Part shown: positions 32,871 through 45,084 of the stretch, one piece after another
How positions within the stretch are numbered: position 1 is the stretch's first letter
How the letters are laid out: every line of letters begins with the position of its first letter
Source: Atriophallophorus winterbourni
Lineage: Eukaryota > Platyhelminthes > Trematoda > Plagiorchiida > Microphallidae
Assembly: GCA_013407085.1 (NCBI GenBank)
Contig: JACCGJ010005871.1
Span: 19,649-83,648 of the forward strand
Length of the DNA stretch: 64,000 nucleotides
Direction: 5' to 3'
The notes under the pieces: model-generated
What the model was told of the DNA's origin: nothing
What the model saw: the letters and a program-made list of their open reading frames with translations, nothing else
Databases searched by the model: none
Program-made: the position numbers and the translations under genes

Positions 32871-33209
32871 GAATTACTTATTTCAATCGTTCCATAATGT
32901 AATTCATTTAGTTTACGATAACCATTTAATAAAGATGATCCAATTCGATCAGTTGATTAAACACCCAACGTTCACCCGGCCAGCCCAATTCAGTTTAATA
33001 ACATACGTGACCGCGTCACGAAATCCAACACAGACAAAGAAATCGATTGATCCAGCTGTGGCCGTGAGGATTTTTTCACGCGACAGTGACACGGAACCAG
33101 CCTGACCTTTGCTCTAAGGGTCTGTATTTGGATAGTAGTGATAGTGTTTCGGTTAAATGTACTTTTACGGATTACACGTGCATGTGTCTTGTGAAGAGAC
33201 TAGGACTGA

Positions 33210-34530
33210 TGGATGTGTATGGCTTGTTATTTCAGTAATGGTTGCAGAGATTCAAATATAAATGGCCAAGAGTATACGTCCGACTGTTGGAAAAAGTCGA
33301 ATACAACAGAGAGTCGATTGTCGCAACTGGAAGAACAGTTTGCACAAATGATGAATTCAATACAACCGTTCATCAAGCCTGAAATGTCTGAAGTAAACGA
33401 TCGAATATGTTCAGTCGCACCATAATTATACCACGCCCCTGACAATGTTAAACTGTTCCGAGAAGGCACCAAGGGGAGTGATAAAAGTGCCTCAAAACCG
33501 TTCACCTCTAAATCTCCGTTAGAGAATGTGGCTTCGAAAAGTGTTTCGCTCTGGTCAGAGCGGGAATCGACCCAAACTAAACGATCGTGACAAGCGCAGC
33601 CGTATTCTTTTGAATGTCCCCGACGCTAGCGTTATTCAGATTCAAAAGCCGAAGAAGCGTGTTTTGGCTGTCCAACGGCAGAATTCCGCCACCCTCAAAA
33701 ATAATATTGAAGTGAAAACAAATTTGAGGAACCTTAGTGTGATGTGCACTTATGTGCCGGGTACACCAGGAACACTTTTCTCAAGTAGATGAACTCACGA
33801 TATTGAGCAATGGTACCACCTGTGCTCAACGATGGGTATGATCTCGATACTGCCTGATTCAATAACCCGTTTAAGTTGGCACCCCAATTTTCTTCTTCTT
33901 GGTGTTTCCGAACACACTGACACTGCTTTGGGCAGTGAAATACAGCAGTACGATTACAAACAGTGGCTCTACATTACCAAAGGCATCGGAGCTCACAAGC
34001 CAGTCGTGATGGATACGTTTATAATACCTCGGTCGTCAAACTACAAAGGTCACTGTCCAAAACCTCTCAAATAACATTGTTAACGATAGGTATGATGGAT
34101 TCAATTAGGACCAACTGGAAAGCAAATCATGAGAATCTCCCGACGGATGTCAGAATGAGTGAACCCAGACTTCCTGCACCGAAATCGCGCAATGAACCAC
34201 GGCTTCTACAATCAGACGAGACTAGGTTAGAAATACTGTGGCAATACCAAAAACGATCAATGTCCGACTCTCAAATGGTCGAAAAAATAGCCGAGCTTTC
34301 AGCTCCATCAATGTTTACGAAAACAACAATCGAGTGACTGCATACAAACGCACAATGCCTGGTAAACAAATTAGCTGAAATGAAAGATCCCTGTAATCAG
34401 CACTCGCTCGACATCAATCTCGACTCAAGAAACAGTTTCATCTTTGGCGTAGTTTACCGTTCACCGTTATCATCGGATGAACACAGCGAATCATTCTTGA
34501 AAGCAATGCGGTACTTTGGAATAGACGTCA
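33210..34530 (+). mobile_element. CR1-A LINE 5' part: ORF1 and endonuclease start
   Basis: The piece starts with an ORF1-like coiled coil (SRLSQLEEQFAQMMNSIQPF, 33300-33370), runs through several broken ORF1 frames (33526-34337) and reaches the ORF2 start and endonuclease with FGVVYRSPLSSDEHSESF (34445-34500). It breaks at about 34530, where RTE sequence begins. The ORF2 start block (CACAATGCCTGGTAAACAAA, near 34350) is shared with position 210. Confidence 0.68.
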
Positions 34531-35707
34531 CTCGCATGCGGGAACCTAATTTAGCTGCGTGATTTGCAAAAGCCTTCACAACCGACTTCAACAAGACAAC
34601 CCCATTCAAGTCGGCTCCAGAAAACTGATAATGGCTAAAAAGCTGTATATTATGAGTCGCACTTATCACTTACGGTCCGAAGAAAGATCGGGCAAGCGAC
34701 TGGTTCGAAGCAAAAGCTTCTGAGTTGACTGCTTCTTGGTTGAAAAACGGCCAGGATTCTTAAAAGTTTAAAGGTATGCCAACAGTTGAAAAAATACGAC
34801 TTCTAAGAGCAGCTAGAAATAGGGTCCAACAGAATGCAAGATGGTGTGCAAATGACTATTGGACTAAAATTAGCCTCAGTATCTAAAAAGCTGCGGATAC
34901 TGGAATTGTTCACAGTATGTATGATGGGATTAATAGAGTCATCGGCCAAAACAAACTTAAAACGGCTCCCATTAAGTCTGTATCTGGTAACCCGATTGTA
35001 GACAAAAATCAGCAGATGGAAAATGGGTAGAGCACTTCTCCTTTCTCTACTCTAGGGACAGTACGGTTTTACCTCGTACATAAAAATGTTGAGCGGTTGC
35101 CAACCATTGAAAATCTCCCCCAACTCTTGACGAGCTCAATAGGACAATCGACCGCTTAGCGAATAGGAATGCCCCTGTTGACGATGGCATTCAACCTGAG
35201 CTGTAGAACATCTTCAGTGCTGGCTGGAGTAGTGCGTCCCATAAGAGATGCGACACACGAAAATCATCAAGTTATTTGAGAATAAGGGTGATAGAGGCGA
35301 CTGCAACAATTACAGAGGAATCTCCCTTCTGAATGTTGTAGGCAAATTATTTGCTAAAGTCTTACAAATCCGGCTACAAGCTTTAGCTGATAGAGTTTAC
35401 TCAGAATCTCAGTGTGGTTTCCGCAGGGAAAGATCAACCGTTGACATGATCTTCTCCACGAGACAACTTCAAGAAAAGTGTCGGAACCAGCTTATGTCAT
35501 TATATGCTGTTTTCATTGATTTAACGAAGGCATTCGACTACCTCAGGAGGGAAGGTATTTTCAAAATGCGTGATCCTAGAGACTGCCACACAAGACTGCT
35601 CAAACTCGTTATTTCGTTCCACTCTAGCATGAAGGTCTCAGTCCAATTTACCGGTTTCAGTTCAGAAGACTTTGAAATTCGTCGGGGCGTCAAACAAAGT
35701 GATTCAA

Positions 35708-37165
35708 AGTTGTAATGGTCTAAAAAGCATTTAGCTTAACAATAACCATAGGATGGAGTTATGGGGTATATACAATAAAAAAGAAGAACATGAAACTCAT
35801 GTGGTGTAAATCATATCAAAATTCGGGTTTTCTCCCAAGTATTTGTCCAAATTAGCTTTAAAAATATCCAGGTTGGCTGAGTGTGTAACAGTGGAGGGGA
35901 GGGTGTTCCATGTGAAACGTACACCTACAGCATACGAATATCTTCGACAGTTCAGTCTTGAAGCGGGAATAAGCACTGTAAGTTCATGTTTTCGACTGGC
36001 ACGGGTGGCAAGCGTGTGAAAAGTTTGGACAAGGGATGGTTAGGGACGTGCATAATATTGTACATCAGTATGAGGTCACCTCTTATTCGCGACAGCGAAA
36101 GTCAAAAAGATTGAGACTCCTCAAACGTTCTTCATATGGTTTAGCAGCTAGTCCGGGTACAAGCTTTGTGGTTCGGTGGTAAATACGCTGCAGAAGATTG
36201 ATGTATTTCTGAATCCAGGGTGACCAAGCCTGAACAGCGTACTCCATCGCTGGTCTCAGATAGGTGTTCATGATACGGGGCACCGACTGATTGGAGAATC
36301 TGCCGAAAATTCGTTTCAATAACGCCAATACTTGTGACGCCTTTTTGTATGCCGCTTTGCACTGCAGTGAAGTCTTCAGACTTGAACTGGTCCAAACACC
36401 CAAATCCTTCTCTTCAGTTGTCCAGACAGTTGGTGGGACCCAAGAGTGTAGTTGTAATTAACAGTCTTTCCAATGTTTAACACCTTGCACTTTTGGAAGT
36501 TGAATGGTAGTTTGTTTCTCAGAGACCAATCGTGCAATGTGTTTAGATCCTTCTGCAAAGTTTCACAGTCATCATTTGTACGTATGCTTCTCCAAAGCTT
36601 TATATCGTCTGCAAATAACATAACCTTGCATTTAACACGCTCGGGAATGTCGTTTGCGTAGATCAAAAACAAAATCGGTCCGAGGACCGAACCCTGGGGC
36701 ACTCCGCTCGTAATTTTAAATGGTTTCGATAAGGCGCCGTCAACTCTGACTTGGGCACTCCTGTCGCGTAAATAGTTTTCTAGCCAAGCAAGAAGTTTTC
36801 CCGTTATCCCGTGCAATTCAAGTTTCTGGATTAAAATACTATGATTGACGCGGTCGAAAGCCTTTGACATGCCTGAAAAGCATGCGTGGATGGAGTAACC
36901 ATTGTCCACAAACTCAGTCCAGTCGTTTAAGTTGAGCAAGAGATTAGATAGACATGAGTGATATTTCCTGAAACCGTGCTGTTCAGTCGCAAGTAGTCTA
37001 TTGGTTTCGAGATGATGGGTGATCTTTTCCGCTACTAAACTCTCTAGCACTTTAGAAATTACTGGCAACAACGTAACTGGTCTATAGTTCGCAGCGTCAG
37101 ATCGATTACCGCCCTTGTAGATTGGTGTGATGATGCCAGATTTCCATCCGACGCTTTTCGGCATT
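35708..37165 (-). mobile_element. CR1-B LINE nested in RTE
   Basis: This 5'-truncated CR1-B copy sits inside the RTE at 34530-38090, antisense to it. It includes RT, C-terminal domain and 3' UTR; the tail at 35708-35740 matches the ATGGTCTAAAAAGC ends at 45088 and 61898. Compared with most copies here it is young, with only two long frames. Confidence 0.85.
36083..37164 (-). pseudogene. CR1-B reverse transcriptase, one frameshift
   Basis: The first frame (37164-36376, 262 codons) holds IITPIYKGG, NYRPVTLLPVISKVLE, GFRKYHSCLSNLLL, SGVPQGSVLGPILF and VMLFADDIKLWRSI. The FADD box is intact, but motif A reads HACFSGMSKAFDRV, so the aspartate normally found in LDFSKAFD is lost. A frameshift near 36400 moves to a second frame (36403-36083) with MGVWTSSSLKTS, YLRPAMEYAVQAWSPW and RRSLNL-type C-terminal blocks. 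Further decayed C-terminal sequence runs to 35800. Confidence 0.85.
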
Positions 37166-38089
37166 TTCTATGCTCTGCTTCTGAAACACGCTTTTGAACG
37201 AAAGCAGACAACATTAACCTACCCACGCGAAGTGATGGCAAGTTTTACAACCTGCAGCGGTTGAGAGTACAAACCAAGGCATGGGATGTGCTAATCCGTG
37301 ACCTGGTGTTTGCTGACGATGCAGCATTTATTGCTCACTCCCAAGAGTACCTCCAGTCGCTAATGAATGTTTTTCGTCGCCACGCAAAGTCTTTGGGCTA
37401 AAAATCAGCAGGAGCAAGGCAAAAGTCCTTGGTCAAAGGATTGTATCGCTTCCAAACATAACTGTTGGAAACTGTCAGCTTGAACCAGTGCATCATTTCA
37501 CATATCTTGTTTCAACCATTGCGGATAACCTCTCGCTAGACACGGAGATGGATAAGCGGATTGGTAGAGCTGCGTTCATTTTGTTTCGATTAAGCTCTCT
37601 TGTCTGGGGCAACCGCAATTTGACTGTAAAGACAAAGATGATGGTATACAGCGCGTGCCTACTAAATGCTTTACTGTACGGCAGTGAATCGTGGACCAAC
37701 CACGCAAAACACGAACATAAGCTGAATGCTTTCCACCTATGAAGAACTCGTCGTATCTTGAACATATCGTGGATGGACAAAGTCACTAATGCTGAAGTGC
37801 TTTCAAAAATCTGGTCTATAGAATGGGAAATGGTCATATTCCGAAAGATCTACTCTATGGTGAGTTGAAATCAGGAAGTCAACCATTGGACAACCGCACT
37901 GTGGTACAAAGACGTTTGCAAAAGAGATATGAAAGCTCTTGGCATTGACCTCGCGAGAAGGGAAGAACTCCTCTTGACAACTGGAGGCATTGTGTAAAGC
38001 ATAATCTGCAAGTTGGAATGGAGCAGATACAGTTCTTGACTGCTGAACGCGTGCAACTGACGCCGACCGAGTACTGCTTATCGCTAGAA

Positions 38090-38230
38090 GCTAGACACAG
38101 AAGACGGTTGCATCTTTGGTGTAGTTTGCCGTTCACCATCTTCATGGATGCACAAAACTAAAAACTCTCAAAGCAATGCAGTTCTTTGGAAAACAGCGAA
38201 ATTTTTCAATTACTGACTATGGGAAACATC
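38090..38230 (+). mobile_element. CR1-A endonuclease fragment right of the RTE
   Basis: The sequence reads CIFGVVCRSPSS-like coding followed by an equivalent of the SNAVLW region and a LWET block, matching 480-620 in the first CR1-A copy. It repeats about 110 bp of the endonuclease already present at the left edge of the RTE (34430-34530). Confidence 0.65.
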
Positions 38231-38238
38231 TAGGATTC

Positions 38239-38390
38239 CAAGATTCAAGGATTTATGGTTAAAAAGTTAATACTTTACAGCACCACAGGATTAAGGTATG
38301 AATAAAACATAAAAATTACGATAGTATAACAGCAATAGAGAATATCAAATGTTACATTGTGCTATTAACGCTTGGGTGTTTTAAGTCCGT
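38239..38390 (-). mobile_element. CR1-D LINE 3' end
   Basis: The antisense tail (GATTCCAAGATTCAAGGATT) is followed by TTTACAGCACCACAGGATTA and a 3' UTR matching 48910-49060. Only the 3' UTR is present. The bases from 38390 to 38560 are unrecognised. Confidence 0.62.
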
Positions 38391-38559
38391 CGACAGCTGA
38401 TTAAATAGTTCGAAATAAACGATCGATAGACTGGGCGCGCTTCATGTGCGTTGTGAGTTTCAGAATACAATTCACTCTGGTTTTGCCTTCGCGTGTTATT
38501 ACTGACTCAACGGGTTAAGGGTCCCTGAATTACTGTTACTATTGGAATTAATACATATC

Positions 38560-38775
38560 AACTTCAACCTGCCATAAATATATATCCGAGTTGATCATTC
38601 ACCTCAATTACCAGACTACAAATTTCGTGAGCTTTTCTATCACATCCCCTACATAACCATGTTTTCTACACTCGACAAAGAAATTTGCAACAGACATATA
38701 TCCTATACGTAGTCTTAACCTCCGAAACCACGGCCGTCGAAGACAGTTGGGTCAAACAATAATGGCATAAATCTA
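38560..38775 (+). mobile_element. CR1-A endonuclease C-terminal fragment
   Basis: A broken frame reads FRELFYHIP and, further on, the equivalent of the HSSVLDLVLT block, matching 665-790 in the first CR1-A copy and 50575-50680. No intact coding remains. Confidence 0.62.
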
Positions 38776-40149
38776 ATTTCATCACGCGAGCCTGTAACTT
38801 TGACTCACATTCAGTTGGAACTAGTTTAGTTACTTCTGGTTTTTCTTTTGCGGTTCCCTATAGCCGTAGTAAACTCGTGAGAAATTCTCATCTTCAAGAA
38901 TCGTAATAGCATTATCAGTTAAAGTTTTATCACAAGTGTGGCACGGCATAAGCGACATCTCACAATCCGCGCCTTCGGACCCACCGATTTTAAACAATGT
39001 GCACTTTTCACTGGTGATTTTAAATTGACAAAGGTGGGAGGGGGGCGACAGCGGACTGCTCTGATGATCCCGGTCATGTCTGTTTGAAAAAATCGCTGTG
39101 TGTTGTCAACGGCCTAGTAACGGGTAATTGTGATGAAAGTTGACGTGTAAACACATGAAAAGTGCATACGAATTTCACCACCGAAGTTGATCTAGTGATC
39201 TGGTTTGCAACCTGCGCACACTGACCTGGCCGTAAAGTTTTCTTGAAGCCTTCCATAACTGCCTAGTGCCTATTTCACCTCGCAAAGAATATACATACAG
39301 CTGATCAAGACGTTTCCTATCAACTTTTATAGTTTTAGTCACTTCTTTGCCTGCGCAATCTCTTCAGTATTGTTGACGAGAACTTCTCTAATCTGATTTA
39401 GATTGTTTCACCCGGGCAACAAATGTCCTAACAAAAAATCATATATTCTGTTATTACATCGCATTCAAGCGATAGATCACTGTCTATGAAGATACAGAAG
39501 TTGGTTAAAGCGATCGTCAATTACAAAGCCAGAATATCGCCTCGCCTACTGTAGAATTTACTTTTTTCTAGAACAAAAATGTTGGAAGAGTGAGGTTTCA
39601 CTTAAGAAAAATTCGAAGAAGTCACAAGCTGACGAAGTTGGGCAATTAGGAGGTTTTTAGGTACCTATGAAAAGATGGTTTAAAGATGGTAGAAAGCGTG
39701 GTTTGCACTCAACTGGTAACACTAAAATTTAATTGGTTTTATATTTAAAAAATTACCTTGGGATCACGAAACCATAGTATTTAAATATAAATAAACTCAT
39801 TATACCACCACGATTTCAGGAAGTAAATAATCGATGAAGTCGAAGTGGATTAAAGTCTTCAATAAAAGTCAAATGTCCATCAAATTCAGTGTAAAGCAAA
39901 TTTTTTTGAAACATTGCTACTCCACAAATCGAATCATTTGACCTCTTTCATGTTAAGCAAACATCCGGTAACTTTCCCCACAGTGATCGGACATTGGATG
40001 GAAGCGCTATAAGAAAACGCGGCTCTTAATTACTGTTTTACGAAAAACTAGCCCCAACATGCTTGGCGTTTCTTCCATTTATCGATTTGTTTTTAAATAA
40101 AAAGATATTTTGCTTTTGAACAGTCTTTATCAACGACCGTGATAGTTAG
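38776..40149. other. No recognised gene
   Basis: AT-rich sequence with a G-run near 39038. The only frame above 60 codons (39074-39256, minus) has no recognisable domain. Confidence 0.25.
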
Positions 40150-40440
40150 TCAATGGTTTTCAACATATTCAACATGCGGAGCTTCTCAGATGTCTGGGCG
40201 CGAGGACTCTTTCACGAAGGAAAATGCCAGTCGATATTATCCTTGCATATAAAGTTCTTAATACTGTTTCTCACCTACTGGATAATATAATGAAATTTCG
40301 AATTGTCAACATGCCCCGAGCTCATGGCAGCACGCTGGATATCCCGCACTGCAAACACAACTGCTACAAGTATTTTTTATACAGTGATTGTGTTTTGTTT
40401 GGAATTCACTCCCTGTCAATACGGAAAATCAAATAGTTAG
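40150..40440 (+). mobile_element. LINE (CR1 clade) C-terminal fragment
   Basis: The frame 40224-40436 and the sequence before it read LRCLGARTLSRRKMPVDIIL and AYKVLNTVSH, then HGSTLDIPHCKHNCYKYF. This follows the C-terminal order seen at 62076-62400 (R..L.GDLILVY.ILN...H..TLTVPHSR.N.RR.FF). It is a divergent lineage. Confidence 0.6.
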
Positions 40441-40834
40441 CTTTTGTGACCCGTAAATTGGCGATTACATGCGAGTTTATCTTGATATTGTCCCTACATA
40501 TTAAAAAATCACTTATCTGCCTTACCACAGCCACAAGGACCGATTCAAAATATTTATGCGTATGTATTTTTTCTTATTTTGTAATCCCGAGATTATTGTA
40601 AGACTAAATGCCTATTTAATAGAATACAGTGTGCGCTGTTGCACACCAGGGAGGACTTGCTTTTGACCATGTAGCAAATACTCAATCTGCACGACAGCAT
40701 TAGAATCAAAGTAACAGCTATCCTATACATTTGGCTAACTATGCTGTCGTACGAGTTGCCAGCACGAAGTAGAAAATAATTATTAACTGTATAACGGGTC
40801 TCAGGCTCCGCAAGTTTACCTATAGGTTGACTCA

Positions 40835-41160
40835 TGCAACCTTTTCCATGATTGAATGCAGCCACAAATCAGTGAATGTTTGTATTGGGGGTTTTTCTTC
40901 CTCAGGTTGGGGCACCTTCACGGAATTAAGAACATCAGCTTCCCGGAGTAAATTGATTTTAAGGTAGAGCTTAACGTCAGCGCTTCTTCTCTATGGCAGT
41001 AGAAGCAATTCTGTCGCGTCTAGACAGCGCATGTAGTTCGTGGGCTGGAATTGGTTGTCAAAGGTTTAACGAGACAAGTGCTGTTAGGGCTTTAGCGGAA
41101 ATGGGAGCCCATCCCCAAAACCACATCTATTTGGCCAACCTTGCTACCAGGCGCGATTAA
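40835..41160 (-). mobile_element. RTE LINE 5' region fragment
   Basis: The block matches 53830-54125, the 5' end of the full-length RTE, sharing CTTTTCCATGATTGAATGCA, GGTTTTTCTTCC, a TAGAAGCAATTC block and CATCCCCAAAACC. No RTE coding follows. The interval 40440-40835 holds a 90-codon minus frame with no recognised motif. Confidence 0.62.
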
Positions 41161-42094
41161 TCTTTATTCAATACTTTTTGCGGGGTCGAGATTTTCTCAA
41201 CTAGTTAAAACATTCACCTGACAAGTTTCAAGTTTCAAGTATTTATTGCATAAATGCATATCGCTGTCATTCGCGAAAAATGTTTATTCCTTCAACCCGA
41301 GTACATTTGTTGATGTTACATAAAATCAATTGAAATAGGAAGGCCTTAATTCGAATTAATCCGTTTAGGCCACCATATCAGTTGTTGATGCTTCCTTTAA
41401 TTTTAGCAGGGCTAAGCTCATCGCACCTACCGATCTGGACAAAAATAAGCAAATACTAAGTCACCATAGGATAAACCTTAGAAAAGGTGTCGAAAAATAA
41501 TTTACGTTTCTTCGGATGGTTCTCATGACGTTTCTTTGTATTGCCATTTAAGGGGGTATTACCAAAAGTAATACCGAAAAGTTAGGTTGATATGGCAATT
41601 CACATCCCGTCCATGTTAATGACCTATGCCAAAACTCGTGAATATTTTTATGACCTTATACTTATGAGTAGTCACACCTTATCGAAACCTCAATTACTGC
41701 TGAATCATTTGGAGTTTCGATTGGACTAGAGTTATCAATTATTACACACCGTGACCAATATTTGCGGATATTTTTCGAGCTTCTTAGATTAACAGCATAC
41801 TTACGAGCTAATCGCTGTTCGAATGTATACGGAGTAGAACAAAGATGAAGAACAATAGATTGTAAATAAATAAATAGGGTGCATTCTGAGCGAGCGAAAT
41901 CGGCCATTCAACGTTATGACGAAATCCGTTGGAACGGTTTTAAATTATTCCGCCACTTTATTTTTGGTTCGAAATAACTTGATCAAAGGAAAATATGGTT
42001 GATAACATGCTAGACTTGTATTTATGTAGTGATATTACAGAACAAATCTCGTGAGCTTATGTTTTTAAACACGACGAAAATGTCTGGCTGTGTA
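41161..42094. other. Unrecognised; possible LINE tail at 41227
   Basis: A short AAGTTTC tandem followed by AAGTATTTATTGCATAAATG near 41227-41260 looks like an antisense LINE 3' terminal repeat of a family not otherwise seen here. No coding sequence is recognised in the rest. Confidence 0.3.
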
Positions 42095-42465
42095 GTAAAC
42101 TGACTACTAAAATAACGTCCCACGAAGATAGGAGAGAACACAAAGGGCAGCTATGATTTTATCGCGTTAGCCAAAAAGTGTACAACGGTACAGAATACAT
42201 TCACGTAGCACGCGTAAACGGAAGAAATGTCAAGGTCGTTTTTGGTCCAATAAAACTCAGTTGTTACACAACCCTCTCCAAGAAGTCTGGTCAGAGGAGA
42301 CTTCTGATCAGGAATTGACAGTCGAATGGGCCAAGCAGTGTCAGGTCATCCCATGCTGGAACATAATATCTAGGCAACCAGTGACTCCGAAGTCAGCCAA
42401 TCCATTTGGTCTGCATGGGTTGATTGTCGTTGGTGACCGGGTTGGGTACACGAAGAACCGACCAG

Positions 42466-42790
42466 ATTCAAGATTCGAGATTCAAGATTTATGGTTGAAA
42501 AAGCAATTAACTTTACAAAAACCATATAGTGGAACTATAGGTACAAATATATATCAAAATCAATGGGACGATGATAATTCATTAATAGTTGGGGGAAAAT
42601 TCGGATGAGCTCTCATATAATCGTCAAGCTTCGATTGGAATATAGATAAACTGTTTGAGCTTACCACATCGGAAGGTAGGCAATTCCAAACAGAGCTAAA
42701 CCGAGACTCATCTCACATTCAGTGAACGTGCGGCCGGAGTCGTCTCAAATGCTCCTACTGGCATGGTCATTGTATGAACCCAGTAGGAGC
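42466..42790 (-). mobile_element. CR1-type LINE 3' end nested in the gypsy remnant
   Basis: The antisense tail ATTCAAGATTCGAGATTCAA is followed by TTTATGGTTGAAAAAGC and a 3' UTR. A decayed ORF2 C-terminus lies at about 42600-42760. It sits inside the region bounded by the gypsy LTRs. The plus-strand frame 42261-42608 spans this junction and is not a gene. Confidence 0.6.
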
Positions 42791-43459
42791 AGATGTAGGT
42801 GTATCTGTAGGCTTGACAAGGAAGAATAAAATGCCTCAAAAACACAGTCTCTGCTGAAAATTTCCTGCATCCCCAGGGTTGATAGCAAACGGCCTCGTTT
42901 GAAGAAACTTGTTTGGCGTGCCATGTCGGACTGGTGAGAACCTTATCGGATAGATTCCGGTGAATGCGAATGGTTGACGGCTAGGGCTACTTGATTGGTT
43001 GGCAACAAGCGTCGGTGTTCCGTGGATGCGGTGTGACACGTTTGCCTCAGTGGGAACATTGTATGTGTACATGAGGGGTAAGAAAATAAAATTATCTTTG
43101 GTGCATCATTTTATGGCCACGACCGAGTTATAAAGATGAGGTACAAAACATGCACTGGAATACACCAAGTGATAATAACGGTAAATACCCGGTTCGCGCG
43201 CTTATTCGCTGTTAAGATGGCGGGTTGTCGTTAAACACTTGATATACAAGGGATTGTTACCGAAGATGCTGCGGCTGGCGTGACAGTATCAGCCAGACAA
43301 ATTTTCCCGTGATAGCCTAACGCTTGCACGAATGCCAGGAAGGGTAGGATTGTGTAGGGTATAAAAAACACGCCGTCTGAACGCAGACGGGTTAAGTGTT
43401 CGAAGAGCGCTTTGCAATACGACTCAAAGGAAATCACCCGGGCCATCGACTAGGGCAAT

Positions 43460-43860
43460 TCGAAGTAATTCAATGTCATTCAAGGGGAAGAGGCGTGATA
43501 TGGCGAGAAGAGGATTCCCTGAGATGCCCGATGTCGGCATCAGTAGTTTTCACTGCAGCGATTGCGCTGAGGTCGAGTGAGGATGGCGACTCTATAACAC
43601 CCATCATAGGTAGTGGATTGGATTTGGTGTACCTGAGATATGTCATATGTCATTCGTGAATTGACCGACAAAATCCAGGTATGTCGTCTCTCTAGGAGAG
43701 TACCTATCCGAAGATCTGTTCCTTAATTGAATGAAGGGCTTACGATCAGTAGATACGGTGAACTGTCTGCCCTGCAGCATGGATCGCAAGTGTTTAACCA
43801 CATGACTGGATAATCTATCGGAATGTGTAGCAATCTAATGAATATGATGTCCCGATACAT
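43460..43860 (-). pseudogene. Gypsy RNase H to integrase-linker remnant
   Basis: The minus strand from about 43845 reads MLQGRQFTVSTDRKPFIQLR, then SSDRYSPRETTYLDFVGQFT, the signature of Ty3/gypsy RNase H (normally GR.F.V.TDHKPL ... R....LDYI.QFT). An SPSSLDLSAIAAVKTTDADI block follows, typical of the linker before the integrase. DHKPL is changed to DRKPF and stops are present. Confidence 0.72.
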
Positions 43861-44334
43861 AACGTAGAATCGTACCAACGTACAAAATTTTTAGTACAGG
43901 AGGGATTCGTTTATCGCGTCGGGCTCACCAATTTGTAGTATTGTGACTACTGCAAAAACGTCCCACGAAGGTAGGAGAAAACACACTGGACAATGAAGAT
44001 TTAATCGCGGTAGCCAAAACGCGCACGACGGTACAGAAGAGCAGTCACTTAGCACGCTTGAATACGAAAGATGCCAAGGTTAATTATTTTTAGGTCCAGA
44101 AAACACAGTTGTTACAGCTGTTCAGGAATCGGTCAAAGCAAACGCAGGACGTGCCTTTGTGCTTTTCGGCTCTCCGTATTTTACATCTATTTTCATAACC
44201 ATCATATTTACATCCAAGAACCCGTAATCTGAATGATGATGTCAAAACGCAAATAGAAACAGATATATTTGTATATCATAAATGGCGATGGTTTTCATAA
44301 TATAGGAATAAGTATTAAAGAATTTATGGCGAAA

Positions 44335-44850
44335 AAAGTTGAGCTTTACTATGTATTGTGGTGCTTACATCCCCATCCCTTACACACCACTACAGGTTTC
44401 TGGCTGTATACCGTCATCAGGTCGAGACAGTAAGATCTGGTTCAGTGAGCCTTGAAAAAGTGGTAAAGTGGTATTCAAAGATACACTTGTATGCCACTCT
44501 TGTTTAGGGTTCTCAAAATGAACCACGATGTTCTAATACAAAACCACAAAATAATTCCTGGCCATGCGCTCGAGGCGCTTATAAAAGACCAATATATCGT
44601 GATGTTCATATCCTCATCCCTTCCACACCACTACCTTATTCTGGCTGTTTGCCTTCATCAGATGTTGACAGTAAGATCATGTTCAGTGAGCTTTGAAACA
44701 TTGGTAAAGTTGTAAACAAAGATATACTTGCATGCCACTATTGTATAGCGTTATCACAACGGACCACTATATATATAAATACAGAATCACAAAGTGATTC
44801 CTTGCCAAGGCTATGGGCGCTTATAAAAGACCAATATATTGAGCTGTGCA
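44335..44850 (-). repeat. Hammerhead-bearing tandem array 3 (~2 units)
   Basis: Just over two monomers of the same ~240-bp family lie in the same orientation as arrays 1 and 2. The unit near 44395 keeps CTGATGA (44420-44414) and GAAACC on the minus strand, with stem I strand CGAC opposite GTGG. The second, near 44630, has a broken core. GAATCACAAAGTGATTC and the TATAAAAGACCAATATATT block are well preserved. Flanks 44125-44335 and 44850-45085 are unrecognised. Confidence 0.75.
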
Positions 44851-45084
44851 TTTCTCACAGAAAAATAATTATCCGTCTTTGAAAAAGTAATAATATTTTT
44901 AGAAGAAAAAGAAAAATGACCTTATACATTTAAATGAATAAGTTTAATACATGCATATAAATTTCAGGAAATATGCCAACAGTCAAGATATAAACGGTAT
45001 GATTCAATGCAATGCAAACTGCTAGTCTCATCTTCAATTCCGAAACAGATTTGGATATGACTATCAGCTACATCGCAATACATC

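Larger units (their letters stand above)
34530..38090 (+). mobile_element. RTE LINE, 5'-truncated, split by a CR1-B insertion
   Basis: The left part (34530-35705) covers the endonuclease-RT linker and RT fingers and palm: frame 35248-35715 reads NYRGISLLNVVGKLFAKVLQ, CGFRRERSTVDMIFSTRQL and FIDLTKAFD, with motif A Asp present, ending at RRGVKQ. The right part (37165-38090) resumes with a frame 37290-37740 containing LVFADDAAFIAHSQE, FTYLVSTIADNLSLD and TKMMVYSACLLNALLYGSES. The roughly 30 bp expected between the halves is missing. The 3' end decays and lacks the terminal zinc-finger-like block. Confidence 0.82.
42095..44125 (-). mobile_element. Ty3/gypsy LTR retrotransposon remnant
   Basis: Two direct repeats (about 42095-42260 and 43935-44125) share AACGTCCCACGAAG, GTAGCCAAAA-like, ACGGTACAGAA and CAGTTGTTACA blocks in the same order, as LTRs would. 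Between them the minus strand encodes an RNase H remnant, then a short integrase-side remnant. The internal region is only ~1.7 kb, so gag, protease and RT are deleted. A LINE 3' end is inserted at 42466-42790. Confidence 0.7.

Noticed and set aside
42261..42608. 115-codon plus-strand frame
   Set aside because: It runs through the junction between gypsy remnant and the antisense LINE tail, so it is chimeric by position.
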